DNA of 64,000 nucleotides from Peribacillus simplex (GCF_030123325.1 NZ_CP126106.1:2694001-2758000), one strand, 5' to 3'. Shown: positions 9,166 through 19,494, counted from the first letter of the stretch. Translations and numbers: made by a program. The notes: generated by a model from the letters alone, not told the origin.

Positions 9166-9717
9166 CTATTTTTTTGACTTGCTGTTATTTTTATAGGCTA
9201 CCTCTGCTTCAATCTCAATAAGATAATCCGGCGAAACCAGACTTTGCACCCCTACTGTAGAACGAGCGGTTTTTACTGGATTATCCTTTGTATTAAAGAA
9301 CAAAGCATAGGCATCAAACCAACCTTGATAATCTGGTTTATCTCCTTTGTTTGGATCTGGTGCGACATATACACGCAAATAGGTTACATCAGCGAGGGAT
9401 AGTCCTTTAGTTTTCAAATCTGCTTTTAAATTTTCTAAGATTCCGATTGCCTGCCTTTCTGTATTGCCATATCTCTCATAAGTGGTTTTTCCATCCTTGT
9501 TTAAAAGAGGGGCGACTGTTCCGCTAAACAATAACCGGTTATAACTTTGAGGTATGGCAACTGAACTGGAAATCGCAGAAGATGTGGAGCCAAAGAAGGT
9601 CACTTTATCTGAGTTCAATTCATTTATATCGTTACCTGCGAAAGCAAAAGAGATTCCTGTGATTAAACTCATACCTATTACTGAAGTAGTAATGACTGAT
9701 TTCATGTTTTTTTTCAT
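9166..9717 (-). CDS. predicted exported RidA/YjgF-family protein
   Basis: 183 residues. Residues 1-27 look like a signal peptide (two lysine clusters, a hydrophobic stretch, AFA before the likely cleavage). The rest is a RidA fold: YNRLLFSGTVAP, the arginine in TARSTVGV and the end block IEIEAEVAY. Cytosolic RidA hydrolyses reactive enamines/imines; an exported form is unusual and its substrate is unknown. It follows the minus-strand gerC by 36 bases with its own AAGGAGC ribosome site, so it is probably the last gene of that germination operon. No terminator is obvious after it. Confidence 0.75.
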   Translation of the reverse strand: MKKNMKSVITTSVIGMSLITGISFAFAGNDINELNSDKVTFFGSTSSAISSSVAIPQSYNRLLFSGTVAPLLNKDGKTTYERYGNTERQAIGILENLKADLKTKGLSLADVTYLRVYVAPDPNKGDKPDYQGWFDAYALFFNTKDNPVKTARSTVGVQSLVSPDYLIEIEAEVAYKNNSKSKK

Positions 9718-9753
9718 AAAGCCAGCTCCTTATCGAAAAGAATTCCTAAAAAT

Positions 9754-10839
9754 TTATTCTGAGACCCCGGTTTGGATGATGTTAACTTTTGTTTCTACAT
9801 GAATGTCCATCACCGGATAAATCTTTTTCCAAAGTTCATAGGTCATTTTTTTATTTTTGGCGTGATATTTTTCCTTCAATCCAAGCGGGTCAAGGGATTT
9901 TTTTTGAAAATCTTTAATAAGAAGGTTTGCTTGCTTGGTTAAATCAGCTTCCATTTCCTTTTCAATTTTTTTTATCATCTTTCTATTGGTAAGGTTGTCA
10001 CTGCGCATGGTTTCCTTGATTTGTCCTTTAATTTTGATCTTAATCGTGATCGAAGGATTTTTATCCGTACCGGATACCTTATAACTTGAACCGCTTCGGA
10101 TACTTTCCACTACGACAGCGCTTCTTTTCTTGTCTTTTAGTCTGAATTTGTATATTCCCCGCCTATGATGTTGAACTAATGTCTTGAAAATGAACATATC
10201 ATCCGTTCGAACTTTACTGACCATCTTATTTTCATGAAACAGGGCCACTCCAGAAACAGCCACTTCATCATGAATTAATTTAAATAAAGGAAGATACGAA
10301 TCTCCGCCAGTTTCTAGTGAGTTTCCTAAAAAAAGATGGAGGTTTGTATCCGGCCCGTTCCCTGTTTCAATTTGTTGATTGATCAAATCCGATAAAAAGA
10401 TTCCAATATTCACATTCGTATTTGGTGGTTTCGTATTTATGACATTCTTGACCTTTCCTTCGACGATAGCCAATATGACTCTGTTTCCAAGTTGTGGTTC
10501 ACGGTAGAGATAATCGGTAAGTTCTGTCATTCCCATTTCACGAACCATTTTCTCGCTGAATAAAATGATGCGAGTTTGTCCAAGAAATACCGGCTTATCC
10601 GCTTTTTTGGAAACGACAGCCTGGACATCACTCGTTGTCGTCGATGCTCCAGTTAAAATTTGATATTTACCCATCTTGTCCTGTTGGAAGATAGGGATGA
10701 CGAACATTCCTTCGACATTATCATTTTTCAGTATATCGTAGCCGATGGCCTGGGACATATTGACTTCGTCAACCACCCTTGGCTCGGCGCAGCTCCAAAG
10801 GAGGGGAAAAGCCAAAATAACAGGAAATAATTTTTTCAT
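9754..10839 (-). CDS. Ger(x)C-type germinant receptor lipoprotein
   Basis: 361 residues. The N-terminal signal ends in a lipobox (LLWSC, Cys17), so it should be lipid-anchored on the outside of the spore inner membrane. The body follows GerAC/GerBC proteins, C subunits of receptors that sense nutrients and trigger germination. Its ATG overlaps the stop of the permease gene (ATGA at 10839-10836), indicating coupled translation. It is the third gene of the minus-strand ger operon. Confidence 0.88.
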   Translation of the reverse strand: MKKLFPVILAFPLLWSCAEPRVVDEVNMSQAIGYDILKNDNVEGMFVIPIFQQDKMGKYQILTGASTTTSDVQAVVSKKADKPVFLGQTRIILFSEKMVREMGMTELTDYLYREPQLGNRVILAIVEGKVKNVINTKPPNTNVNIGIFLSDLINQQIETGNGPDTNLHLFLGNSLETGGDSYLPLFKLIHDEVAVSGVALFHENKMVSKVRTDDMFIFKTLVQHHRRGIYKFRLKDKKRSAVVVESIRSGSSYKVSGTDKNPSITIKIKIKGQIKETMRSDNLTNRKMIKKIEKEMEADLTKQANLLIKDFQKKSLDPLGLKEKYHAKNKKMTYELWKKIYPVMDIHVETKVNIIQTGVSE

Positions 10840-11927
10840 GAGCGTTCCCTCATTTTCTTTAAATAGATGATGACCAAAAGAAGAGGCAAGTATAAAACAA
10901 GGAAGAGCACGCCATATGGATTGATTATTTTATTCAGTATATATAGGGAATCGACATCAAAAACAAATATATTGATAAACAGGATAATAATTGACATCCC
11001 CCATAATGGATACTTTTGCTGAACGTTGAATAAGCGCTTGAAACCTCGGCTTGCTGCCCACAAGGATATGGTCATGTTGGGTATGATGACGATGGCCCAC
11101 CAAGATACATCAATATATTCAAATCGCTGGATAAAGGGCAATTCGACAATGCTGGTCAATGACAGCGTCGGCCATATAGTCAGCTGCAACTGTTTTTGTG
11201 AATAAAAAATAAGTGAAACGAAATAAACGAATAAGGCTATTAGGGTTGTTGTTAAGGCCCCTCCATGAGCATATTTTTGTGAAGTTTTAGCATCTTTGAT
11301 GAAAGGATAAAACATCAAGATCATTTCAAAGCCAAGCATCATTAATGAAGTACTTCTAGTTCCTTTCCATATATCCGATAGTGTGTGGTGGAAAACAGGA
11401 AGCAAATTGGTGAATTCAGAGTATTTCATGGCATAGAATAGGACAAATAAAAGCCAGTATGTCAAAATGGAGCATAAAAAGGTAATACCCGTAATTGTAC
11501 GGAATCCTCCCGTATTAATATAATAAATCAGGATCAGGAAAACTAAAGCAAAAGCCCAAGATGCTACCTCTTCAAACATCCATACATGTATGACATTTAT
11601 ATAGCTGATCATTACTGTCATCCCAAGAATCAAAAAGTAAAGAATGAATAATAGACTGAAGAAATTCCCGATCCATTTCCCGAATGCATGATTATTTACC
11701 GAAATGATATCACCAGGAACGATACTGAAGATTTTATATATGACCCAAATCAATATATGAACGATCAGGCCGGCTAATAGTATCGAAATCCAGCCGTCCG
11801 TTCCGGTTATCTTCGCTAAAACCCTTTGAAAACTTAAAACGCCTACTCCCGTTTGCATGGAATGCACTAAAAAAAACACATAGAACGGTGATACCTTATA
11901 TTTTTCATTAACACCGGCTTGGTTCAT
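10836..11927 (-). CDS. GerAB/ArcD/ProY-family germinant receptor permease subunit
   Basis: 363 residues with about ten hydrophobic segments, the APC-like B subunit that binds the germinant within the membrane. Typical blocks are VGVLSFQRVLAKITGTDGWIS near the start and PNMTISLWAASRGFKRLF near residue 295. It lies between the A and C subunit genes, overlapping gerC by four bases and following gerA by 18 bases. Expression in the forespore is expected from the family but no sigma-G promoter is clear. The germinant cannot be predicted. Confidence 0.88.
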   Translation of the reverse strand: MNQAGVNEKYKVSPFYVFFLVHSMQTGVGVLSFQRVLAKITGTDGWISILLAGLIVHILIWVIYKIFSIVPGDIISVNNHAFGKWIGNFFSLLFILYFLILGMTVMISYINVIHVWMFEEVASWAFALVFLILIYYINTGGFRTITGITFLCSILTYWLLFVLFYAMKYSEFTNLLPVFHHTLSDIWKGTRSTSLMMLGFEMILMFYPFIKDAKTSQKYAHGGALTTTLIALFVYFVSLIFYSQKQLQLTIWPTLSLTSIVELPFIQRFEYIDVSWWAIVIIPNMTISLWAASRGFKRLFNVQQKYPLWGMSIIILFINIFVFDVDSLYILNKIINPYGVLFLVLYLPLLLVIIYLKKMRERS

Positions 11928-11945
11928 ATAGGCCCCTCATTTAAA

Positions 11946-13472
11946 TCATTCATTAAAATCATTTTTTTTAATTCTTGCTTTTTTTGGCTGTGGCTGTCTG
12001 GATATATCATCAGGACGTAAATTTACAGGTCGCGACTTGAAAATATTAAAGGGAAGACGAACAAAGCTGTCTTTCCAATCTTGCATACGAAATGGATATA
12101 TCGGTTCAAGGTATGGATGCCCCATCGACGTTAATTTGATGAGGTGGGTCATCAAAAACACGGCTGCAATGGTAATGCCGAGCAGTCCCCAAATCTGGGC
12201 TCCCACTAAAAAGGGGAACCGCAGCAGCCGTATGGCATTACCCATTTTGTAAATGGGAGTAACAAATGATGCCAATGCCGAGAGGGCAACGATGATCAAT
12301 AAGATATTACTGGTCAAACCAGCAACAACGGCTGCTTGACCGATTACGATACCGCCGACGATACCTAATGTCTGGCCTACCTTCGTTGGCAGCCTGGCAG
12401 CCGCTTCCCGTAATAGCTCAATGGAGATCTCCAAGAATAATGCTTCAATCAAAGGCTGAAAAGGGATTAAGTTCCTTGAAGTGACGATTGTTTCCAAAAG
12501 ATCTTTTGGAATCAGTTCATAGTGATAAGTAAGAACGGCTACATAAATGGGAGTGGCAAATATCGAAAAAGCGACCGCGAATATCCTTAATAAACGGAAA
12601 GCAGATGCCGGAATCCAAGGCATATTATAATCTTCCATGGTGATAAAGTATTCCAACAAAATGGTTGGAGTAATGAGTACTGAGGACGACCTATCGATCA
12701 ACAAGGCCACTTTACCTTCAGCCAGTGCACTTGCGATGCGATCAGGCCTTTCCGTATTTAGAAAAAGGGGAAATAAGGTAGATGAATTATCATATAGTAT
12801 TTGCGCGAGATGGGACCCATCCAAGATTTCATCAAATTCTACGTCATTGATCCTTTGGAGAACATTATCGACGTTTTCCTGATCAACGATCCCTTCAATC
12901 GATAATACTGCCACTTTCGTTTTAGACAAGGATCCCACAGTCATTTCACTTACTTGCAATCCGGGGATAGGCAGCCTTTTTCTAACTAGATTCAGATTGA
13001 TATCAATATCCTCGACAAACGCTTCTTGAGCACTTATGATCCCAAATTCGAGTTCAGGTTTTTCAACTTGTCTTCCTTGTTGGGCCGCAACATTGATTAA
13101 TAGGCATTCATCAAGATTTCCATCTAAACGAAGTGCAATTTCGCCTCTCATGATCCTTTCTTCGATTACAATCTTGGTACTGGTAATCAGTGTGTTTTCA
13201 ATAGGGACGTTTTCCTTAATTTGCTCCAAATTTATCGTTTCCAGCGTCGGTATGACAGAAAGAACACTTTCGTGAAGTTCCTTTGCATCGATTAAAGGGC
13301 GATAAAAGGATACCCAGTACCCTATGCCATTATAGGTTCCTTGATGGTTTATGAAATCAGTGGATGAAGAAAGGGTATTGAATAGGTCCCTTACTTCCGA
13401 AACTTTATTTAATTCATCATTTTTATCGTTTGGTTGATTGGGTTTTTTTTTGAACTTTCCGCGGTTAAACAA
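11946..13472 (-). CDS. GerAA-type germinant receptor A subunit
   Basis: 508 residues. A soluble N-terminal region (about 1-285) is followed by several membrane helices (about 295-455). Family landmarks include NTERPDRIASAL, EISIELLREAAARLP and GGIVIGQAAVVAG. The start is TTG 13472, eight bases after AGGTGA; no ATG is available in frame. It is the first gene of the minus-strand ger operon and is divergent from a second ger operon. Confidence 0.9.
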   Translation of the reverse strand: MFNRGKFKKKPNQPNDKNDELNKVSEVRDLFNTLSSSTDFINHQGTYNGIGYWVSFYRPLIDAKELHESVLSVIPTLETINLEQIKENVPIENTLITSTKIVIEERIMRGEIALRLDGNLDECLLINVAAQQGRQVEKPELEFGIISAQEAFVEDIDINLNLVRKRLPIPGLQVSEMTVGSLSKTKVAVLSIEGIVDQENVDNVLQRINDVEFDEILDGSHLAQILYDNSSTLFPLFLNTERPDRIASALAEGKVALLIDRSSSVLITPTILLEYFITMEDYNMPWIPASAFRLLRIFAVAFSIFATPIYVAVLTYHYELIPKDLLETIVTSRNLIPFQPLIEALFLEISIELLREAAARLPTKVGQTLGIVGGIVIGQAAVVAGLTSNILLIIVALSALASFVTPIYKMGNAIRLLRFPFLVGAQIWGLLGITIAAVFLMTHLIKLTSMGHPYLEPIYPFRMQDWKDSFVRLPFNIFKSRPVNLRPDDISRQPQPKKARIKKNDFNE

Positions 13473-13683
13473 ATGTTGTCACCTCTAATCTAAAGCTGGT
13501 TATCCTAGCTTTTGCAATTTAATTACAAATTAACCATTTACAATGTTATTGGTCCCCGTTAAAGGAAATGGGGATACATTGAAAAGTTGTTGGTTATAAA
13601 AACTGTCACCATTTCCTTTTCGAATAAAATAATTGAAGAAAGTGGAAACTAAAATAAAACCCATTCAACCAAAGGAGTTCACC
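13473..13683. promoter_or_regulatory. shared control region of two divergent ger operons
   Basis: About 210 bases separate the two gerA genes. An 11-bp perfect inverted repeat (AAAGGAAATGG at 13561-13571, CCATTTCCTTT at 13609-13619) is placed centrally. On the plus strand GAATA at 13622-13626 and GAAACTA at 13647-13653 loosely resemble a sigma-G -35/-10 pair. Promoter calls are weak; the inverted repeat is certain as sequence. Confidence 0.4.
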
Positions 13684-15114
13684 ATGAAAAGTACACCCTT
13701 GCATATTAAATTGGATCAAAAGCAGGAAAAATTGAAATCTGAATTGGATATGCAGGATGATGTAGTTTTTAAACAGGTTTTCATTCCCGGTTATGAGGTT
13801 TCAGGATTATTCGTATTTGTCAATGGAACGATGGACTATCCAGCATTCAATGAAATAGTCCTGGATTTATCGGCTGCGCAGGTTGAATCAAGGCACCTGG
13901 TTTCCATCGAGAAGCTGGTCATTTCCAAAATCTGTTCAGTCAGGGAACAGGATGTGGAAACCTATGAAAAAGCCAAAGAGCATATTTTTGACGGGAAAAC
14001 ACTTTTATTTATAGATGGAATGGCAAATGGCTATGTCTTGAATCTGAAAAAGGAGAAAATTCGTACACTGAGTGAACCTTCGACAGAGAGGGTTGTGCGT
14101 GGACCGAAGCTTGGGTTTATCGAAAGTCTCCAGGAAAATGTCGGCTTGATAAGGCAATATTCCAATCACCCCAACCTAATCGTCAAACAACAGAAGTTAG
14201 GGACGCTTGAAAAGCGGGAAGTTGCGTTGATCTATTATGAAGGAAAAGCAAGCGATTCTTTGCTAAAAGAAGTGAATAAACGGATAAATAGAGTAAAAGC
14301 TACCGATCTCCAAGACTCGGGGATGCTTGAAGAATTAATTGAAGATACATCGATTAGCCCTTTCCCACAGATCCAGAATACGGAGCGTCCGGATAAAGTA
14401 TTGGCGGCATTGCAGGAAGGAAGGGTGGTCATCATGGTTGACGGCTCGCCATTTGCATTGATGGCACCTACGACGATGACGATGCTTCTGCAGTCACCTG
14501 ATGATTATTATGAAAGGTGGGTAGCGGGTTCTTTTCTACGTGTTCTTCGTTACTTTTCTTTATTTATTACCGTTTTTCTTTCAGGAATTTATATCTCCTT
14601 GGTTTCGTTCAACCCTGGATTGCTGCCGACGGAACTAGCGATGACCATAGCCGGTACAAGGGAGAACGTGCCATTTCCGCCTTTTGTAGAGGCAATCATC
14701 ATGGAATTGACGATTGAACTGCTTCGTGAAGCAGGCATTCGGCTCCCGGCGCCCATTGGGCAAACGGTTGGATTGGTCGGTGGCGTCATTATTGGCCAAG
14801 CAGCCGTTCAAGCGAATATTGTAAGTTCCCTGATGGTCATAATCGTTGCAATCACGACGATTACATCTTTTACGGTACCACAATATAGCTTTGGACTGGC
14901 ATTCAGGGCATTGAGGTTCGGGGCGATGATTTTTTCCGCCGTTCTAGGCCTATATGGAACCACTTTATACTTTATCATCGTTATCAGTCATTTGTCGAAA
15001 TTGACTAGCTTTCAAGAACCTTATTTTCAACCGATGGATTTTATCGGTAAAAAAACTTGGAAGGACGCGTTCCTCCGGTTACCGAAGCGGAAAAAAGGGG
15101 GAGAATTTTCTTGA
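13684..15114 (+). CDS. GerAA-type germinant receptor A subunit (second operon)
   Basis: 476 residues from ATG 13684, which follows AAAGGAG; the frame stays open back to a TTG at 13633 without a ribosome site there. Domain order is as in the first copy: a soluble N-terminal half, then membrane helices from about residue 280, with NTERPDKVLAAL, ELTIELLREAGIRLP and GGVIIGQAAVQAN. The two A subunits are clearly homologous but well diverged, so this is an old duplication. It begins the plus-strand ger operon. Confidence 0.9.
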   Translation: MKSTPLHIKLDQKQEKLKSELDMQDDVVFKQVFIPGYEVSGLFVFVNGTMDYPAFNEIVLDLSAAQVESRHLVSIEKLVISKICSVREQDVETYEKAKEHIFDGKTLLFIDGMANGYVLNLKKEKIRTLSEPSTERVVRGPKLGFIESLQENVGLIRQYSNHPNLIVKQQKLGTLEKREVALIYYEGKASDSLLKEVNKRINRVKATDLQDSGMLEELIEDTSISPFPQIQNTERPDKVLAALQEGRVVIMVDGSPFALMAPTTMTMLLQSPDDYYERWVAGSFLRVLRYFSLFITVFLSGIYISLVSFNPGLLPTELAMTIAGTRENVPFPPFVEAIIMELTIELLREAGIRLPAPIGQTVGLVGGVIIGQAAVQANIVSSLMVIIVAITTITSFTVPQYSFGLAFRALRFGAMIFSAVLGLYGTTLYFIIVISHLSKLTSFQEPYFQPMDFIGKKTWKDAFLRLPKRKKGGEFS

Positions 15115-16205
15115 GCCAAGCAGACGGCAAAATTCTTAGAGGGGAATTGGCCTCGATCATTTCATGCGCCATGTTAGGAGTTGGGATGCTTACGCTTCCA
15201 AGGACGATAACGGAAAAAGTTAATTCACCCGATGGATGGATCGTCTTGATTTTTAATGGGACCGCTATTGCCCTTTTCATATGCTTATTGGTTGTACTGC
15301 TAAAAAAACATAAGGTGGCTAACTATTACACATACATGGAGGAGGCCTATGGAAAGTGGCTCGCCAAACTTATTGGGTTGATCGTGGTGGTGTACTTTAT
15401 AGGCGTGGCCAGCTTTGAAGTGCTTGCAATGAGTGAAATGGTCCGATTTTATTTGCTGGAGGAAACCCCGGTTGAAATATTGATACTCACATTGATTTTA
15501 GCGAGTGTGCATCTATTGACAGGCAAAATTAAAGCCATTGCAAAGGTGTGCGTATTCTTTCTACCTCTGACAATTGTCATCGTCTTGCTCATTTATATGT
15601 TCAGTATTAAAGTAGTCGAAATAAAAAATCTCCAGCCTGTACTTGGAAAAGGATTTCTCCCTGTCATGAAAGGAATGGGCTCCGGAACTTTGTCTTTTTT
15701 TGGAATTGAACTTTTCATCTTTTTGTTCGGCGTCGTTAAAAATCAAAGCAAGATAAAAAGTGGCGCTTTAATCGGTTTTTTCATACCGATGATATTATAT
15801 GTAATTACATATGTTCTGGTAGTCGCTACACTGACTGTTCCTGAAGTCAAAGCTGTTACATGGCCAACCATTTCTTTTATTCAATCGTATGAAGTAAAAG
15901 GGATATTTATAGAGCGTTTAGAGCTGTTTCTATTAATCACCTGGATTCTTCAGTTCTTTTGTACACATGCAATTTACTATTACTTCGCAGCAGAAGGACT
16001 GACGAAAATTTTCAACAATTCGTATTCAACGAACCTTATTGTTTTGGTTCCGCTCATTTTTTTCCTGGCCAAAGTCCCTAAAAATACAATCGAGATTTTT
16101 AAATTGAGCGATTTGCTGGGTTATGTTTTTCCCTTTATATTGATTGGCTTGCCAATTATTACATTTGCAATCGTTCAAGTGAAAAGGAGCAGAAGAAGCG
16201 GATGA
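15111..16205 (+). CDS. GerAB-type germinant receptor permease subunit (second operon)
   Basis: 364 residues from TTG 15111, whose bases overlap the TGA of gerA (TTGA) and which follows GGGGGAG about seven bases upstream. The longer frame from 15057 would lie within gerA and has no ribosome site. About ten membrane helices; the N-terminus has SCAMLGVGMLTLPRTITEK, typical of the ArcD/ProY-like B subunits. It is translationally coupled to both neighbours. Confidence 0.88.
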   Translation: MSQADGKILRGELASIISCAMLGVGMLTLPRTITEKVNSPDGWIVLIFNGTAIALFICLLVVLLKKHKVANYYTYMEEAYGKWLAKLIGLIVVVYFIGVASFEVLAMSEMVRFYLLEETPVEILILTLILASVHLLTGKIKAIAKVCVFFLPLTIVIVLLIYMFSIKVVEIKNLQPVLGKGFLPVMKGMGSGTLSFFGIELFIFLFGVVKNQSKIKSGALIGFFIPMILYVITYVLVVATLTVPEVKAVTWPTISFIQSYEVKGIFIERLELFLLITWILQFFCTHAIYYYFAAEGLTKIFNNSYSTNLIVLVPLIFFLAKVPKNTIEIFKLSDLLGYVFPFILIGLPIITFAIVQVKRSRRSG

Positions 16206-17314
16206 AAAGATTATGGTTGATCTTGTTTATTCCATTGCTTGCTGGCTGTTGGGACAGTCAAAATATTGAAGAATTATCCCTTGTGGTGGGAATGGGAATC
16301 GATAATAGTAAAAAGAAGGACGAAATTATGTTAACCGAGCAAATTCTGGTACCTCCAGGAAGTAGTGTTCAGGAGAATCAAGCTCAACTAAAATATAAGA
16401 ATGTTACCGTCAGTGCCAAAACGCTCCATGAAGCAATTAGGGATTCTTTGCTCATAACCAATACGGTTTTAACCAATCATCAGCGTATCATGCTCATTAA
16501 TGAAGATGTATTAAAGAAAATCCCGATGGAAGCGATCATTAATCAGGCAATTCGCGATAATAACACAAGGAGAAGTTGTCTTGTTTATTTAACAAAGAGA
16601 CCGACAAAGGACATTTTGGGATTGGCCGACGATGGGGAGATCCCTTCGAATGTAATTTATGAATTGAAAGATAATGAGAACAGAACGAATAAAATCCTTC
16701 AGCCTTTAACGATGGGCAAAGCTTCCTCAAGTTTGCAATCAGATGGAAGCTTTGCCATTCAGGCCGTTGATATTAGAAGAGGGAAATTAATTTTGGAGGG
16801 TGCAGGGGTGATCAACAATTCAAAGTTGGTCGGGGTCATGAATGATGAAGATATAGCTGCTTTAAATTGGTTGAACGGAAATGTGAAAGGCGGAATAATC
16901 GAAGCTGTCCAACACGGCAAGCCTTTAAGTGTTGAAGTGATAAAAAGGACAAAGAGGAAGGTCACGACGGAATTGAACGGGGATCATTTAACGATAAATG
17001 TTAAGGTCGGGTACACAGCTAGACTTTCGGAAGATTGGTATAGTAAGGAAAATTCATTTGAAGAAGCCTATCTAAAAGAGATTGAGCGTATTGCCGAGGA
17101 TGAAGTGAAGAAGGACGTCAAGAAAATCGTATACAAATTACAGCATGAATATAAAACAGGGGTAGCAGGATTTTATCGTTATGCGGAAAATCAGCATCCA
17201 AAGTTTTGGGAGAAAAATAAGCAGAAATGGGACGAAGTTTTCAGTAAAGCCGATATTAATTATGAAGTGGACATAAGGATCATAGACTTCGGTGCAAAAG
17301 GAGGGGTGAAGTGA
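16202..17314 (+). CDS. Ger(x)C-type germinant receptor lipoprotein (second operon)
   Basis: 370 residues with a clear lipobox (LLAGC, Cys16) followed by WDSQNIEELSLVVGMGID, a hallmark of the C subunits. ATG 16202 overlaps the permease stop (ATGA). It ends the plus-strand ger operon; a strong terminator follows 16 bases on. Confidence 0.9.
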   Translation: MKRLWLILFIPLLAGCWDSQNIEELSLVVGMGIDNSKKKDEIMLTEQILVPPGSSVQENQAQLKYKNVTVSAKTLHEAIRDSLLITNTVLTNHQRIMLINEDVLKKIPMEAIINQAIRDNNTRRSCLVYLTKRPTKDILGLADDGEIPSNVIYELKDNENRTNKILQPLTMGKASSSLQSDGSFAIQAVDIRRGKLILEGAGVINNSKLVGVMNDEDIAALNWLNGNVKGGIIEAVQHGKPLSVEVIKRTKRKVTTELNGDHLTINVKVGYTARLSEDWYSKENSFEEAYLKEIERIAEDEVKKDVKKIVYKLQHEYKTGVAGFYRYAENQHPKFWEKNKQKWDEVFSKADINYEVDIRIIDFGAKGGVK

Positions 17315-17329
17315 ATGGGCATACGAAGA

Positions 17330-17357
17330 AAAACCTTCCAAATGGGAAGGTTTTTTT
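17330..17357 (+). terminator. rho-independent terminator of the plus-strand ger operon
   Basis: AAACCTTCC pairs with GGAAGGTTT, followed by a seven-T run. Very strong. Confidence 0.9.
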
Positions 17358-17410
17358 GTCAAGTGCTCTTTAGTTGATATAGTACTTAATAACCAAAAGA
17401 AAATGTCCAT

Positions 17411-18895
17411 TCAAGGCTCTCTGAATGTTCTAGGCAGATTCGTCACTTCATGTGCAACCCTGATGCCGGATTGAATGGCTCCTTCAATCCATGCTGGAAC
17501 TGTTGATGTATGCTCACCAGCGAAGTGGACCCTTCCTTCAGGCGTCGGGATGTATGGAAACAAGTCCGTTTCCTGACCAGGTTTAAACATGGAGAAAGCG
17601 CCGTATGAATACTGATTCAATGTCCAGCTATAAGAAGCCCCTGATAAAAAATGATCATATACTTGTTTTCCATGGACCTGGGCCAAATTTTTCAATGCGT
17701 GTTGTATACGGGCTTTTTCAGGAAGTATATCCCACAAAGTGGCATCATCTTCCCATGTATAACTTGCCAAGATGAGACCGGATTCACTCTGGTTGCTCGT
17801 TTGGCTGGGATAATAAGAAAATCTTATCGGTAAATCGGTCGTCAATTTACCACCGAAGATTCCTTCTTTTTCCCAAAACCTATGTGTAAACTGAAGTCCG
17901 ATTTTCGTGGACGCAGCATAATGGAGTTCCCTTATTGCCTTCCACTTATTATGGGAAAAGGAATTCCGGGGTTCAATATCCATAAATTGCAGCAATTGAA
18001 GTGGGATAGTCACGATGGCAAGGTCACCTGTAACGGTTAAGGGGTTTTGGCTTTGAGTATGTTTAGAGTGGATGGTGACTTGATTATCATGTTGGATGAT
18101 CTTTGTCACTTCATATCTGAAATTTAGATTATCCTTCAATTCCGGTAAAAAAGCATAAGGAAGCCGGTCGTTTCCTCCTTCGATTGCAAAAAATTCAATG
18201 TCTGGATTAAAGAGTGGCATAAGCTCCCGAAGTATGGCAGGAAAAGAAAGTTCCGGGAATCCTTCTAAACCCATTAGGACTTTGATGCTTTCAATCGCCC
18301 CTGTTGAAAGGCTCATTCCTACTGGATTGTACTGCAAAAAGAAGCTCATGGAGTATTTATCAAACTCTTTGATGACAATTTCCCAATTTCTACGTGGGTT
18401 TTGAATGATGAAGTCAGTCACAGGCTTAATTGCCATGTTAAGTAATTCTTCAGCTGTTTTACCTCTTTCATGGGGAGCTACAGGGTACCTGAGTATATCC
18501 GGGTTCCGTTCATATATGGCGGCGGTCGTCTTGATTCCGTTGGCATAAATGGGATCATTGGGAGTCGCATTAATAAAGGTGTTGACTCGTAAACCATACT
18601 TCTTGATGTATTCAGCAACTAAGTAATGATAATTCGGAATGCGCATGGCACCGGCTTCAAGGTAGGAACCTTCTGAAAATGGCTCACGTATGGTCAAAAC
18701 ACGCCCTCCGACCCTCCCGGTTGCCTCCAATATCGTAACTTCGTGCCCCGCTTGTTTTAAAAGGGATGCTGCAACCAGCCCAGACATGCCGGCACCAATG
18801 ATAATGATTCTTTTGGGAATCTGGGATGGTCCCAGGCCATTTCTGATAACAGCCAGCATTTGATCGGGGGATAGCGGATCTTTGAAAAAGGACAA
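17411..18895 (-). CDS. flavin monoamine/L-amino-acid oxidase family protein
   Basis: 494 residues. An FAD-binding Rossmann motif lies at 30-40 (IIIIGAGMSGLVAA), followed by LEATGRVGGRV. The C-terminal FAD block VHFAGEHTSTVPAWIEGAIQ is present. These enzymes oxidise amines or L-amino acids with oxygen, giving an aldehyde or keto acid, ammonia and hydrogen peroxide. The substrate cannot be read from sequence. The start is TTG 18895, nine bases after AGGAG. There is no signal peptide, so it is cytoplasmic. It stands alone and converges on the ger operon. Confidence 0.85.
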   Translation of the reverse strand: MSFFKDPLSPDQMLAVIRNGLGPSQIPKRIIIIGAGMSGLVAASLLKQAGHEVTILEATGRVGGRVLTIREPFSEGSYLEAGAMRIPNYHYLVAEYIKKYGLRVNTFINATPNDPIYANGIKTTAAIYERNPDILRYPVAPHERGKTAEELLNMAIKPVTDFIIQNPRRNWEIVIKEFDKYSMSFFLQYNPVGMSLSTGAIESIKVLMGLEGFPELSFPAILRELMPLFNPDIEFFAIEGGNDRLPYAFLPELKDNLNFRYEVTKIIQHDNQVTIHSKHTQSQNPLTVTGDLAIVTIPLQLLQFMDIEPRNSFSHNKWKAIRELHYAASTKIGLQFTHRFWEKEGIFGGKLTTDLPIRFSYYPSQTSNQSESGLILASYTWEDDATLWDILPEKARIQHALKNLAQVHGKQVYDHFLSGASYSWTLNQYSYGAFSMFKPGQETDLFPYIPTPEGRVHFAGEHTSTVPAWIEGAIQSGIRVAHEVTNLPRTFREP

Positions 18896-19494
18896 AGTGT
18901 TTTTCTCCTCTCTTGTTACACTTCCTATTTGGGATTTAAGCTATCTTATTCCTATTGGGTCACCATTTATGAAGGATCTTCAATAATTTGTCATGATTGA
19001 TTATTGCTATCATATTCCTCTAGGTTTATCCTTTATGTTATTAGATAATTTAAGGTGCAGAAGATGGATAAGCTGATTTATTGTTAAAAGGTGATGCCAT
19101 TTTTTTCGGAAGCTAACGATCTTAAGTCTACGATTTATGATAGAGCCGAATTTAATTTAGACAGTTAGAGAAGCTGTGTTCAGCTTTTTTGAACAATGGG
19201 ATGAAATGACGAAGAATGCTATTCGCAACCTTATTTCGGTAAAAACGCACAAATCTATATATCATTAAAAGTTGATCAAGCAATAAAAAAGTGGATATTA
19301 AATAACCGAGGCAATTATCGTTCTTTGTCTATTGAAGCCAAACGCTAATTAAGCATAACAATTGGAGTCAGTATAGTTTCATATTTTTAGTGAGTGCACA
19401 TAAATCAGTGTTAATTAAGATTAAGTTACAAAAAGGTTTTAGGCTCCTGACCTATGTATTTTATTTATACTTGGTGGGGGATAACACTATATTA

